64,000 nt of DNA, taken from contig CM043961.1 in assembly GCA_014529385.2 (NCBI GenBank), positions 14,024,978 to 14,088,977 of the forward strand. The letters are read 5' to 3'. Under the pieces are notes generated by a model. That model did no database searches and was not told the origin of the DNA. It saw nothing but the letters and a program-made list of their open reading frames with translations. The position numbers and the translations under genes are program-made. Position 1 is the first letter of the stretch. Every line of letters starts with the position of its first letter. This DNA comes from Adiantum capillus-veneris. Lineage: Eukaryota; Streptophyta; Polypodiopsida; Polypodiales; Pteridaceae. Shown piece by piece: positions 45,436 through 57,355 of this stretch.

Positions 45436-46440
45436 TCATGCTGCTTCATAGGGCATGGCATTGTAAATGGTTTCATGTAGTTCCGGAGATAAATAATATG
45501 TCTTTGAGGTAGCATCTACCAAAGGCATGTCAAACTTGATTGCCCTAACAAGGTGAGAGTACAGGTTAGTAACTCCCCTATCATCAAGTAGAGTGTAGTG
45601 ATTTGGGTCCCCCTCTTGCTGTTGATAATAACACCCTGTGACAACATAAGTGTTTTTATCACATTTGCTTTTCCACTTATCTCTTAAGATGCAATCTGTC
45701 ATCCATTTTCTCTTTGAACATCTCAAAAGAAAGAACTCTACACCTTCTGCATTGCCAGCATCTGCATTGACAGCAAAGTTATCACCTTCAATGAGATACT
45801 CACTCAGCATATCCTAGGATCCCTCAAACATTGCAGCTTCATCTTCTGGTACCTCAGTCTCTTCTGCTACCTCAGAGAGTGGTTTCAATGCCTTATGTGT
45901 CCACTTGCCTGCATATGATTTGCTGGAACAAGTCCTCCAATGGCCCTTCATGCAAGCATCACAAAAACAAGAAAGCCGCCTGGTCCTTAATTGAGTAGGA
46001 TCATGACGACAAAAGCCTAAAATGCAATGAAGCGATCGAGATCCTGGTACTCTCTCACAACCCCATAGATTAGACCTGTCAACTTCTGTCTCTTTTACTA
46101 GCAAAAATTTCTTGTTTATAGTAGGACCTGGTTTAGTGGATTGTGCATAAGAGCTACATGCAGCATTGGACATTGTTCTCGTAAAAAATGCAACCACGTC
46201 TTCAGCTTGCCTAAGAAAAACTCCATTACTCTTGAGTTGTTCATGTGTAAGGGATCTCTTTATCACAGCGCCAGTGCCATCATGCTCCCCCTTGCCATGG
46301 CCAGAGCAAAAAAAAATTCCATGTCATCTTTGTACCTGTTAGTTGGTAATATCTAGAAACAAAGTAAAATCGCTTTGCAGCCTTGAATTGCGAGGCTGCA
46401 CCATCTGACCACACCCAGTGCTTCTTGAAATTCAACCCCT
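45436..46440 (-). pseudogene. Gene with SDG-(A/C)-xQFK and GHGKGxxDGxGAxxKR motifs (TE-like family)
   Basis: The minus-strand frame begins inside the gene at HWVWSDGAASQFKAAKRFY. A one-base shift in the nine-A run 46308-46316 then gives WNFF-CSGHGKGEHDGTGAV and IKR, followed by a Cys-rich part (CILGFCRHDP, CFCDACMKGHWRTC). A TAG near 45814 interrupts it. The C-terminus (45436-45810) has DNFAVNADAGNAEGVEFFLL and YVVTGCYYQQQEGDPNHYTL. I recall the SDG...QFK/GHGKG...DG.G..KR signature in widespread unnamed eukaryotic, transposon-like proteins but cannot assign a class. The 5' end is cut by TIR element copy 3. Confidence 0.6.
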
Positions 46441-46445
46441 GGTCT

Positions 46446-47565
46446 TTAACACTAGGTTGGTAATGGGACACTTTTATGTCCTGGGACACTTTTATGTCCT
46501 GTTAAGTGACCATTTTCCTTGAACTATGTCAAGAGTTTCAAAATGGGTTTTGAGGTGCTATCTGTCTAGAAAGTTGTCTCATGAGCTGAAAAAAACTCGA
46601 CATTTTTTTGGAATATCAATTCCATCTTTAACCTTGTCCTTGCACAACATTTCACAACCTAAACTGTGTGAAAAAACGGGTCCTGTTTTTGGCTTTTTTC
46701 AACTTTTTGCAACTATACCACTCTAGAATTCATGTTTGTGAGGTCTATAATGCTAGAGAACTATCTTTAGTAGTCCTCAACATGTCATGATGCTTCCAGG
46801 GAGAAATAAATGTTAAAGTTGTAAGTTATGACCAAATTACAAAAATTGTCAAATCCTGTTTTTTAGCCAATTTTAGCTCTTCTATGATTTTTTTGGTGGC
46901 TTTCATGATATCCAAATGCAGTTTTGATTTTCTATGTCGCATATTGTAACATAAAGCTAATATTCCTTGAGTTTTGGGGCACCTAATACCCTAATTTGCA
47001 TAGTAGACAATGATGGTTGATTTTTTCAATTATAGAAGAAAACGAAACATTCTAGTATATCAAGTATAGCTTTTTCCATATTGTTAGTTTCTTGTGACAA
47101 CTACATGCATTTTGTAGGTAGTAACCATATCTAGTCATAAGGATCAAATTTGGCTAGATATTGAATAGTTTCTATGGGATTCTACAACTCATAATGTTGA
47201 ACCCAGTTTTTTCATGTTTACTGTATTTAGCACTTCATCTTTGTCCCCAAGATTCCCGTTAGTAAGAGATGTATTATTCTTTTGACATGCTCCATGGCTC
47301 CTTATGAACCTAAAGGACAATAGGGAACTAAGAAAACATACATATATTATTTGTATTGAGCGTGGCTATAGAAACTTTGATGATAGGTTTGCAGAATGGT
47401 AAAAATTAAACTTTTTTGTACCTATTTCTTTTGGCAAAACAAAAAATAGTGAGTGAGAAGCAATCATATGTTCTGATCACCAACCCATTGAAGTTAACTA
47501 GGGAATTTATCTCAAGTCCTACAAAAATCCCTAATCTTATTTTTATGCAATAAAATGTAAGAAAT
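46446..47565. mobile_element. TIR element copy 3, 5' end and middle
   Basis: TTAA (46446-46449) and CACTAGGTTGGTAATGGG mark the left end. The sequence then follows copy 1 closely to about 47565, where it diverges, so the right terminus is missing. The subterminal hairpin is duplicated in tandem (GGACACTTTTATGTCCTG twice). It lies across the 5' end of the SDG-QFK gene. Confidence 0.9.
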
Positions 47566-50249
47566 TACTCTTTCTTACCAGACTTTTGCTAGTACTTGGA
47601 GACTTATGACCCAAGGAAATCCAGAAGTTGTCAAGTTTGATGCTGAGGCGGTCCAGGACGGGCAAGAAGAAGAGTGGCCTCTAAGCACTTTTCTAGGCTC
47701 CCATGCTGCTCAATTGGGTTGGGGTTGGAAAAAACAGCAAACACACACACAAACCTGCAACCTAACCCTACACAAATTTGGGGCACCACCTAGTTTTGGA
47801 TGCGAACTAGGACGCGTAGAGAGAGGTAGAGAGAGAGAGAGATAGTGCTCGGGCTGCTTTGAAATGTTCAACAGTGATCAAGTAAACACAATTATATATG
47901 TAAGAAAAAGAGGGAAGGGGGAGGGGGTGATTGTTGCATTAATACCTTCTTACAAATCTATCACGACCAATCAAAGTGAGATTATTATTTGTTCAACATA
48001 GATTGAGTAAATTACACCACAACACATCACAAGAAAAGCCACCCCAATCACTGTCTTAAGGGCAAGGGAGTCCTCTCCACCCTGTTGCCCTCTTACAGTA
48101 TGTGGAATCTATGGTTGAATTGATGACAACACCGAGAGACAAGCTATCAAGAACTTAAAAAACACCAAGACACTTACACATCATTGTTGTCCATTACCTC
48201 ACGTTGGAAGAGAGACAAAGTATCCAAGCTTAGTCCAAATCCACCCTCCTTGATTCAACAAATATTGGGTTTACACTAGTAGGAGAAATGATAGATTTCC
48301 TACTCTCAATTGAATGATCACTCTCTCTTACAATGGCATAGAGTTCCCTTGCTAATCACCCTTAATACAACACATGCATATGCATAAGACAATGAGCTTC
48401 CACTCTAGAGCTCCTTCTAGAGAGGTTGAGCTTGGTTTCTCAAGCTATAGCATAGTTCTCTTGCTTATGGCTCCCCCCTTTTTGTGCTAGCTACACCCTC
48501 CTTTTATAGCAATTTTGAGGGCTAGGGTTACTCCTCTAACCATGGTTGGGTTAGATTTTCAACACTTATCTAATTTCTTTTGCTTGGAATTATCAAGAAG
48601 TTGGTGGGGATAGATGAAGACGAGAGAGAGGAGAGAAGTGGAGGTGATAGGACTTTTCATAGTAGGTTACTGTTAGTAAATTAGTAGAGGTAGTATTTTT
48701 ATTGATTTACAAATGGAATTGGATATTTACAATGGGAGTATCCAAGTAGGATACAAATAAGGAAGAAAAAACTCTTAATAGGTAAGAAAATATGGATTTC
48801 TTACAATGTTTATGCTCCAAGTGTCTTGAGTAGGGTCAATTTTGACGCTTGTTGATGGTCCACTAGCTTTGACGGTACGTTTTTTCTTCACTCCTGACCT
48901 TCCTTGAGAGCGAAGGTCAGTGAACATGAGTAATCAATCACCATGATGCTGTCTTTCAAGAGAAGAGACTGAATTTTGTGGTTTTTTTGATAGATATGGG
49001 TAATATGGATGAGGAAAAATGAGACTAGGTGGTCAATTTTGGAATGGAAGTGTGTGTAGGAGACATAAGTTCACCATGGTTTCTCTTATTCTTCAAGGTT
49101 GAGAAGAAGGTGAGTAGGGTGTAGAGAGGAGTGGTGAGAGAGGTGGGGATGATGAGTGGAGAGGTGTGTGTAAAATAGGAAAATGATAAAGTGGAAGAGG
49201 GAGTGCGACTGCATAGCATGGGCAAACTGAGGTCCACCAATAAAATCATAGCTCACATCTCGTAGCTCAAAAAAATATAAAAAAAATTGAGGTACAATTT
49301 CAGCTCAGAAGCTACAACTTTTGTTTGTATCACCTTTTCAAATTCGGGGAGCATGTGATCTTTAAAAATTCAGCAAAGCCGACTGTTTTTTCCACTGCAC
49401 AAAGTCCTTGTGATGTCCTTCTTTGGATGATTCTTTTGAATAACTCCAAGAGTGACCCCCCCATGGTGCATGAATGCATGCCACATACCCTTGACCTTAT
49501 TTGGTAGGTCTATAATTGAAGATATTGTTGAGATCATGATATAAGTGAATAGTACAACTAAGAAAATCAAATAATGAGGGGTTTAAAAAAATATGTACAT
49601 GTCAAATATAAATAATATAGGTGGAAAAAATATAAAGGGGTCAAAATAAATCTCTCTCATTATATGTCTACCATAAAAAGATGAATATTTTTGGTGGTCT
49701 AATTTATGAGAGTAATAGAGAATAGATGTAGGAAGGAAAAAATCACAATAGTGAAAAAATATACACATAAATAGAACTAATTTTTTGGGATTTTTTTTGG
49801 GATGGAGTTACACAAAAAATAAGAGAAGCTTGCATGAAATTATTTTTATATGGAATAAAGAGTATGCAAAATGGTAAGAAAAAATATGGTAATGGTGAGT
49901 CAATGTACATAGCATAAATAACACACCATAGGTAGAAATATTTAAATAAATACCAAAATAATTATGAAAAATCCTTTTATTTAGGCCCTATATACAATGA
50001 AATATTTACACACAAATGGGCCATAATATACTTATAATTTTTTATTTTTTTTATTTTTTTGGCTCAACTAGCTAATTGGGGTTTTTTAAGAAAATATGGG
50101 GAATGTCCCTTAACTCACACATGCCTATGTACAATGAAATGGTAGGGATAGCCACAGTATTTGAGTGATTTGATAGGGTGAGGTAGCTCACTATGGCAAT
50201 TATGGAAAGCCGAAAAACGGCTAGCAATGCATTATGGACATTGCTGTTG
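47566..50249. other. No supported gene; AT-rich and simple-sequence DNA
   Basis: A plus frame at about 47580-47730 (ASTWRLMTQGNPEVVKFDAE, LGSHAAQLGWGW) looks like a short coding fragment of unknown origin. GA repeats lie near 47818-47842. From about 49250 the DNA is very AT-rich with only short frames on either strand. Confidence 0.5.
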
Positions 50250-53200
50250 CAAGAGTCACTTTCTAGAAAAAACAGGACTAGGAAGCATGTAGTTGAACAG
50301 GCTTTTATTGCTTCTTAAAGAAAGGGTGGTAAGAGTAATGCAGCCACTTCTTATGGTTCTGCTGTGAGTGGCAAAAATTCTGTTCCTAATGCTTCTGCTG
50401 GCAACAATTCGTCTGGAAATTCTGGTGACAAGGGCAAAAAGAAGATGTGTTGCCATTATTGTAAAGCTAATGATCACTTGATCAAGTCATGTCCTAAGTT
50501 GAAGGCCAAAAAGTCTAAGAAGAAAGAGGGTGGTTCCACTACAAATGCAGCCATTGTTGATTCTTCTGTGAAAGGAGACTGTAATGCTGATGTTGATGCA
50601 GAATGGGCTTTTAGCGCAGAGTGCACTTACAATCCTGCTGTCCATGATGCATGCTTCTCAGTTGCTGCAAATTCACATGTGTGGTATTTCGACAGTGGTG
50701 CTACAAAGCACATTACCTCACATCGTGAATTGTTTACCTCTCTCGAGTCTGTCCCTCATGGGAATTCAGTCACTTGTGCCAACAACGCCTCTTATCCAGT
50801 TCAGAGAGTTGGAAAGATTGTGCTCATTGTTGCTAATGGAAGCTCCTTCACACTTGTTGATGCACTTTATGTACCTCGGATCAAGAAGAATCTTTTGTCT
50901 ATATCCGCACTTGCTAGACTTGGACTCGTAGTCAAATTTGTGGATGACAGATGTATAGTTCATGATCTCAGTTTTGGTGATGAAATTGTTGCATCTGGGC
51001 TTTTGTGCCGTGCGCTGGACAAAATTTTGCAAATGCTGTTGCAGATTCAAGGGCTATTTCAGATGCAAAACTTTGGCATGCACGTTTTGGTCATCTGAAT
51101 TTTGTCAGTTTTCTGCGTTTGCAGAAATCTGATATGGTTGCTTCTTTGCCGCCTCTTGAAGCACTTGTCAAACATGTTTGTGAAGACTGTATTTTGGGTA
51201 AGATGCAACGTTATAAATTTCCAAAGGATGGTTCAGTTCGGGCCACATGCAGGTTGCAGCTTGTGCATAGTGATGTTTGTGGGTCCATGCAAACTCCGTC
51301 CTTGGGGAATTACCTGTACTTCGTGACTTTCATTGATGATTACTGCAGGCATGCATGGGTATTTCCGCTTAAAGCAAAGTCCAAAGTTTTTATGTGCTTC
51401 AAACAATTTCTGGCTATGGCTGAAAATGTCTCGAAATGTACTATGGGCACCCTCCGTTCCGATCAAGGGGGGAGTATATGTCTCATGAATTTAATGCATT
51501 TCTGGCTAGTAGTGGGATAAAACACCAATGTACAGTGCCTTATACACCTCAGAAAAATGGTGTTCTTGAGAGGAAAAACAGGTCACTGACGGAAATGGCA
51601 CAATGTATGGCCAAAAGTCAAGCTTTGCCGCATTCCTTTTGTCCTGAGGCCATCAGGTGTGCCACTTATGTACTTAACAGGTGTCCTACGAAAGCTTTGC
51701 AGTCTATTAATCTAGATGAAGCATGGCATGATAGAAAGCCTTCTATTGAGCACATGCGTGTTTTTGGCTGTTTGGCATATGCTTTGGTTCCAATGAGGCA
51801 AATGTACAGCCTATGGGGGTTTCTGAAAATGTTTTAGATCAGCTTATTACTGATGTAGATGTACATGATGCACTTGATGAGGAAAGGGCTGAAAATGAGC
51901 AGGCTAGAGGTATGGCAAAATGGCTGGTGCACACTTTGCGTGACAGTAAATTGGATGCACCTTTGTCTAGTCGTACTCGTTCAGGCTCTCGCCATGCATC
52001 TTATGCATCAGATTGTTATGCTTTGGTTGTGTCTAGCTTACATGATGTTGAGGAGATTTTGATGAAGCACAGAATTCAGAAAATTGGATGACTGCCATGC
52101 AATCAGAATATGATGCACTCATAGAAAATGACACATGGACTTAATGTGATTTTCCTCCTGGCAAAAAGGCCATTGGTACGAAGTGGGTTTACAAGTTTAA
52201 ACGCAAGCCAGATGGTGAGATTGATCGCCATAAGGCTCGACTTGTTGCAAAGGGTTATGCACAACAAAAAGGCATAGATTATGAAGAGACTTTTGCTCCC
52301 ACTTGTCATATGACTACTGTAGTTTTCTATGTGCATTGGCAGCTCATTTTGGTTGGGAAGTACATCAATCAGACATTGTTACTACTTTCTTGAATGGTGA
52401 CATATTTGAGGAAGTTTATGTAACGCAGCCTCGCGGTTTTGTCATAAAAGGACAAGAGGACAAAGTGTGCAGATGTAAAGAAGGCTTTGTATGGGTTGAA
52501 GCAATCTCCTCGTGCTTGGTATGAGAAACCTGACACTCATTTGGTCAAACAAGGCTTTCGTAACAGTCCAACAGAAAGCACATTGTATGTAAAGCGTGAG
52601 GGTAATGTACTTCTCATTGTGGTTCTTTATGTTGATGATTTGTTGATCAATGGACCAAATGAGAGACATATTGCTGAATTTAAGGCTGATTGGAATGCTA
52701 CTTTCAAGATGAAAGATTTGGGGCTGTTGCATCATTACTTGGGTATACAGTTTAAGTAGTGTGATGGTGGTATTGCCTTGTGTAAGAAAAGTTACATAGA
52801 GACATTGCTATGTAAGTTTGGAGTTGAGGATTGCAAACCTATTGCCACTCCCATGGAAACAGGTTTGAAGTTGAGTCTACATGATGCCGGCGATCCTGCT
52901 GATGTCACTCTTTACCAAACTGCTGTTGGCTACCTCATTTATGTATGCAACACAAGGTCGGATATTCACTTTGCAGTCTCACAGGTCAGCAGATTTATGC
53001 ATAGCCCAGGGTCTAAGCATTGGCAGGCTGTCAAGAGTATTTTTCGCTACCTTAGTGGCACTTTACATCTTGGCTTGTTTTATTCCAAGGGGGGATCATT
53101 GCCGCCAGACTTACATGCTTTTTCGGACTTAGATTGGGATGGTTGTTTTGACATGCGAGTGTCCACAAGTGGTTTTTGTTTCATGCTTGGCAGTTCATGT

Positions 53201-53584
53201 ATATCATGGTTGACCAAGAAGCAACCTATTGTGGCCACTTCGAGTTGTGAGGCTCAATATAGGGCAGTCTTCATAGCTACGATTGAGTGTGTATGGCTCA
53301 TATGCTTTATGGCTGCTTTGGGTGTTGGACAGGACACTGCCAACACTATCTACACTGACAGTCAGAGCGCATTGTCAGTTGCGAGGAACCCAGTTTTTCA
53401 TGCTCGCACAAAGCAAATTGAGGTGCATTACCACTATGTGAGGGAGAGGCTCTCAATAGGAGAGATCAGCTTGGCTTATGTGCCAACACAGAACAACCTT
53501 GCAGATCTTTTCACAAAGGCATTGTCTCATGAGAAGCTTGAAGCTTTCCGCAAAGCTATGGGCTTACTCCCCTTTGTGGACTGA
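50250..53584 (+). pseudogene. Ty1/copia polyprotein, plus strand, several breaks
   Basis: From a truncated gag with knuckle CCHYCKANDHLIKSC the reading covers protease (WYFDSGATKHIT), pre-integrase (LWHARFGHLN, CEDCILGK), integrase (LVHSDVCGSM, GTLRSDQGG, GVLERKNRS), reverse transcriptase (LVAKGYAQQKGIDYEETF, QSDIVTTFLNGDIFEEVY, LYVDDLLINGP) and RNase H (AFSDLDWDGC, TDSQSALSVARNPV, NNLADLFTKAL). Frame changes occur near 51020, 51460, 51800, 52330 and 52490. Stops occur near 52143 and 52757, and a stretch between integrase and reverse transcriptase is shortened. The gag N-terminus and 5' LTR are missing. Confidence 0.94.
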
Positions 53585-53659
53585 TCCTGTCCTCAGGGCA
53601 TGGCACTTCCCTTTACTCATGTGCCAGCTCTCATTCACCGCATCACTCTAGGGGGGATT

Positions 53660-53886
53660 TGTTACCATATACATGTGGTAGTGATGTGTGTGAACACACT
53701 AGGACCGTCGGGGTATTTTTTCCCTCTTTAGGAGGTTTTTTCCCCCGTGCATTGTATATACACCTATCACTCTAGGGCTATCTATCTGTCCATTGCATAC
53801 TAAGAAAAACACTCTCTATTGTGTGTCTTCAGCTTCCTTCGTCTTCTCCAAGCTGTGTGCGTTTGTCTGCAACCCTAATTCCAACA
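53660..53886 (+). mobile_element. 3' LTR of the plus-strand copia element (227 bp)
   Basis: Purine tract AGGGGGGAT (about 53650-53658) is followed by TGTTACC at 53660. The element ends TTCCAACA at 53886, giving the usual TG...CA ends and a short copia LTR. No 5' LTR exists in the window for comparison, so no insertion age can be set. Confidence 0.78.
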
Positions 53887-54399
53887 GAACTGCTGGAAGG
53901 ATCTTTGTGTAATAACAATCAATGTCAAAAGTAGACCAGATGTAGCCAACAAATGCATGAAAGTTTGAAAGAAGCTCGACAACTTTTTGAAAGTTTTGAG
54001 ACAATAAAGCTTTTAATAACTACTATCACAGATGCTTAGGGAGAAAACGACATCACCATATTACTTGGTGAGTATTCAATTATTTTTTAAAGTCTGGATA
54101 GTAATCTACATTGCATCCTATGAGTTCAACTAACCTTTTTCTTTTTTCATTAGCATATTGTGTACCTACATGGACCATATTTTGCAAAACAAGGACCCCT
54201 TGCAACACGTAATACTCATGGAATGGAAAAATCTCACCATCAAGCGAGGACTTCTTTTTTCAGATGTACGAGAAAGGGAGGGGGACAAAGAAGGAGCAAT
54301 GTACTAAAGGAATTATTCAATTGGTTCTATAGGAGGAAATTACAATGGATGAGATCAAACAATCATGCTATTCAACCACACATGGAGGTTAATGCTTCA

Positions 54400-56358
54400 C
54401 TTTGAAAATTTGTACCGACTCTTTCTAAAGACATTTTGGTGCAAAAAATTGTCAAATTTACATTTATTTTTTATTTTTTTGATATCTCTAGGCATGTCAC
54501 CCATATATCTCAAAAACTTTCTTCTTTTATAGCCCCCAAAAAGGTTGACATTTGTCTCCTCAGCTACTGCTGCATAGCTAGAGTAGCAAAGAAAGTATCC
54601 TGCTCTTGAGGCATTGAATTCTGCTGCATACCCAAATATTCTAAGTGTTGCAGCTCTCTCAAGTAGCATGATCTTGTTTGCATTGATTTGAAGGGGGTTG
54701 GAAACTTAGGATCTTCAAAATATTGCATGTGAAAAGCATAGAAGGTGGCACTATCCAATGTAGGCATGTAGTGCATGAGATAGGAGGCATCCCTTCTTGA
54801 AGAGCCCTCTATTTCTTTCCCTTTCAAGCCTTTAGCTCTCCCAAGAAAATTGTCTTTGTCAAGGAGTTCAATCTGCAAAACAAGACACAATGAGTAATTT
54901 AAAACAAACTTGAAAAAAAAGGAAGATTTCAAAAGGGAGATCAAGGTGAAACTAAATCTACCTTTTGCAACTCATCCTCGGTGATGACTTTTTCTTGAAG
55001 AAGATTGCATGATCCACTCATCTCTCTTATGTCAACATCCTTTCCAATTTTCTTTGGCTTAAAGCCTCTGCCAAAAGATTGGATGCCAAGCTCAACAAGT
55101 CTCTTCTCAAAATCCTCATCTTTGAGGGAAGGTTTCTCCTCTTCCACTCTTTTCATGCATAGAGCAAGTGCATCAGGAGCCAAAAGAAATAGTTTATTGG
55201 ATGTCTAAAGATCAAGTGCCAAAACTCCTCTTTTGACTCTTCTTCTATGTCAATAAAATCTTTGGCCACCTCAGAAGTTTCAAAAATGGTTGCAATACAG
55301 TAGTCCTCCCTCATATTAAGCAGACATTGGATATGATTGAGAGGGATATACTCTTTTCCATTGATATAGAAGTGTTGAGATGTCGAGCTCTACACCTTGA
55401 GCTAGCATCCACTACGGGTCTTGGCCGCTTACGGCATTTACTCACTGGCGCGTTAGGTGACCGACACGGAGGATCTCTGCAAGTGATTCTACAGTTGTAC
55501 TACACATATAGTGCCAGCCTAGTACGCTTCTAGCGAGTTCACACTTAGTGACCGCATGTACATATGTGCTACTTTTCAGCTTTAGCACTTAGTCATTTTG
55601 TACTCTCTTTTCTCTGAAGAAGAAGAAGAAGCTTTGCATCTCTGTGTGCTTTGTGCTTGTCTTGTGTATCTCTCTTGCATCCTCATTCTTTACAAGAAGT
55701 AGGGAAGGTTTGGAACAATAAGGGAAGCCTCAGACACCTCTACCTCCTCTATGGGCTCATCAATGACAGTACTAGCTCTAAATTGAGCCACATCACAATT
55801 TGCACTCTCCTGTTCCTCAGCTGCAGCATCAATTTCCTCCTCTTCTAGAATTTCACTTTTCTCAAGCTGCAAAACTATGGAAACATTTTTATTTGTTCCC
55901 TCTTTGTCTGTATCTTTCACTTCATCACCTTTGCCTTGCATATCAACTTTAAGGAACAAAAAGAAAAAAAAGGCAACTTCTTTTGGAACAAGGTTGCAAG
56001 GCTTTGAATGTAACTGACAAGAAATCGTTGGTGGACAAATAAATGAAGTCTTCTTAGGAAATCTTCCTAGCCTCCTTGTTACTTTGCCTTTCTCGATTGA
56101 GTTGGTAGTAAATTCAGCTAGATGGAAATAAGTCTTACCATCTAAAACCAAGCACTTGCCTTCAACTGCCTCTTCAAACTCTTTGAATTCTTCTAACAAA
56201 AAGTCCTTCAAATTGTCTAGCATAACTGCAAGATCAAACAAAGGATTGAATATTTCATATGCCTTGGTGTACACTTCCATGTCACCACCATCCATGACAG
56301 CAACCAAAAGCTTCTCACTTGGACTCTCCTCTAAAATCTCTTCATGACCTTCATTCAT
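54400..56358 (-). pseudogene. Spliced gene of unknown family, divergent to the histone-protease gene
   Basis: Minus strand. ATG at 56358 opens a 222-codon acidic frame (EEFKEFEEAVEGKCLVLDGK, then FRASTVIDEPIEEVEVSEAS). Downstream, 54962-55183 encodes LALCMKRVEEEKPSLKDEDF and FGRGFKPKKIGKDVDIREM. It splices at a GT (54961) to an AG (54873), 89 nt, keeping frame into IELLDKDNFLGRAKGLKG and LMHYMPTLDSATFYAFHMQY. A one-base shift at the five-G run 54693-54697 leads into MLLERAATLRIFGYAAEFNA and CYSSYAAVAEETNVNLFGGY. No family recognised. How the first frame joins the second is not resolved. Confidence 0.55.
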
Positions 56359-57355
56359 GGTTTGGTTGAAGAAAACTTCAATGCAAAGAAGCTAGACCAA
56401 AACGGAGAGGCTAAGGTCGAAGAAGAACCCAAACGGCCCGATAGAAGCACCAGGCACAATCTGTGGACTACCGCTATCGCATCATGCAGAGGTTTAGGCC
56501 GTGGAAGCAAAACCCAAATGGCGCGATAGAAGCATGAGGGAGAATCTGAAGACTTCCTCTATTGCATCGTGCCAGTTGATTAGAACGCGCCAACAAAACC
56601 GTGAACAAAGAGATAGAGCAATGATCCAACCTTTCAAAACACTCATCCTCGCATGCGGGACCAACGTCATGGATAGAGAGATCAATGAGATAGGGTTGAG
56701 AGAGAAGTGAAACAGAGCTTTGATGTTAAAACTTAAAGATTCTCGTGTCGTGCGGCACCAAAAAAAGTACAACACCACAAAAAGATGAGATCAAGCTTTA
56801 TATAAGGAGGTAAAAAATGATCGTTATGGACATGTGTCCTTCATGCACATGTGCCACGTGGCATGCTTTCAACGGACACTGTACGGATGATCGTTTGTAT
56901 AAAAATATAGTGTCACGTGTTCATTTTTCACCTTCCCCCAAACAACATGTTCGCATCATTTCGTACCTCAAGCATCCTCCGACATCTCTTCTTTGATTGA
57001 CCCGCACACCCCCTTTCTTCCCGATTTACTCACCGGTTGCTACATTCTTTACATTTTCCCGCATGATGCGATAGCGAGTACTTCCACACTTTTGGACTGC
57101 ATCTTATCGCGTCCTGCGGTATTTTATCATCTTCCCATACGACGCGATATCGAGCTCTTCGAGATTATGGGAGGACCTCTTATCGCGTCGTGCGGTATCT
57201 TTTCATATTCCTGGACCACGCAATACCGAGATCTTCCAGATTGTGGGAGGACCTCTTTTCGTATTGTTCTGGATACTTTATAAGTCATTTGGACCTCCTT
57301 GCAGGCCTTGCTCTGGAGAATTTTGTGACAAAAGACAAAAGTTTTTGACTATCAA
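56359..57355. promoter_or_regulatory. Divergent intergenic region with CG-rich repeats
   Basis: Lies between two divergent gene starts. A 76-bp direct repeat starts at 57103 and 57179 (CTTATCGCGTC, GTGGGAGGACCT), with a third start at 57255. On the other side an 85-bp near-repeat contains GGCCCGATAGAAGCA (56435) and GGCGCGATAGAAGCA (56520). A motif close to CGACGCGATA recurs in both orientations (for example 57067, 57141, 56525). TATA-like CTTTATATAAGG is near 56795 and CTTTATAAG near 57279. These could be promoter elements for both genes or subterminal binding sites of a transposon. Confidence 0.6.
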
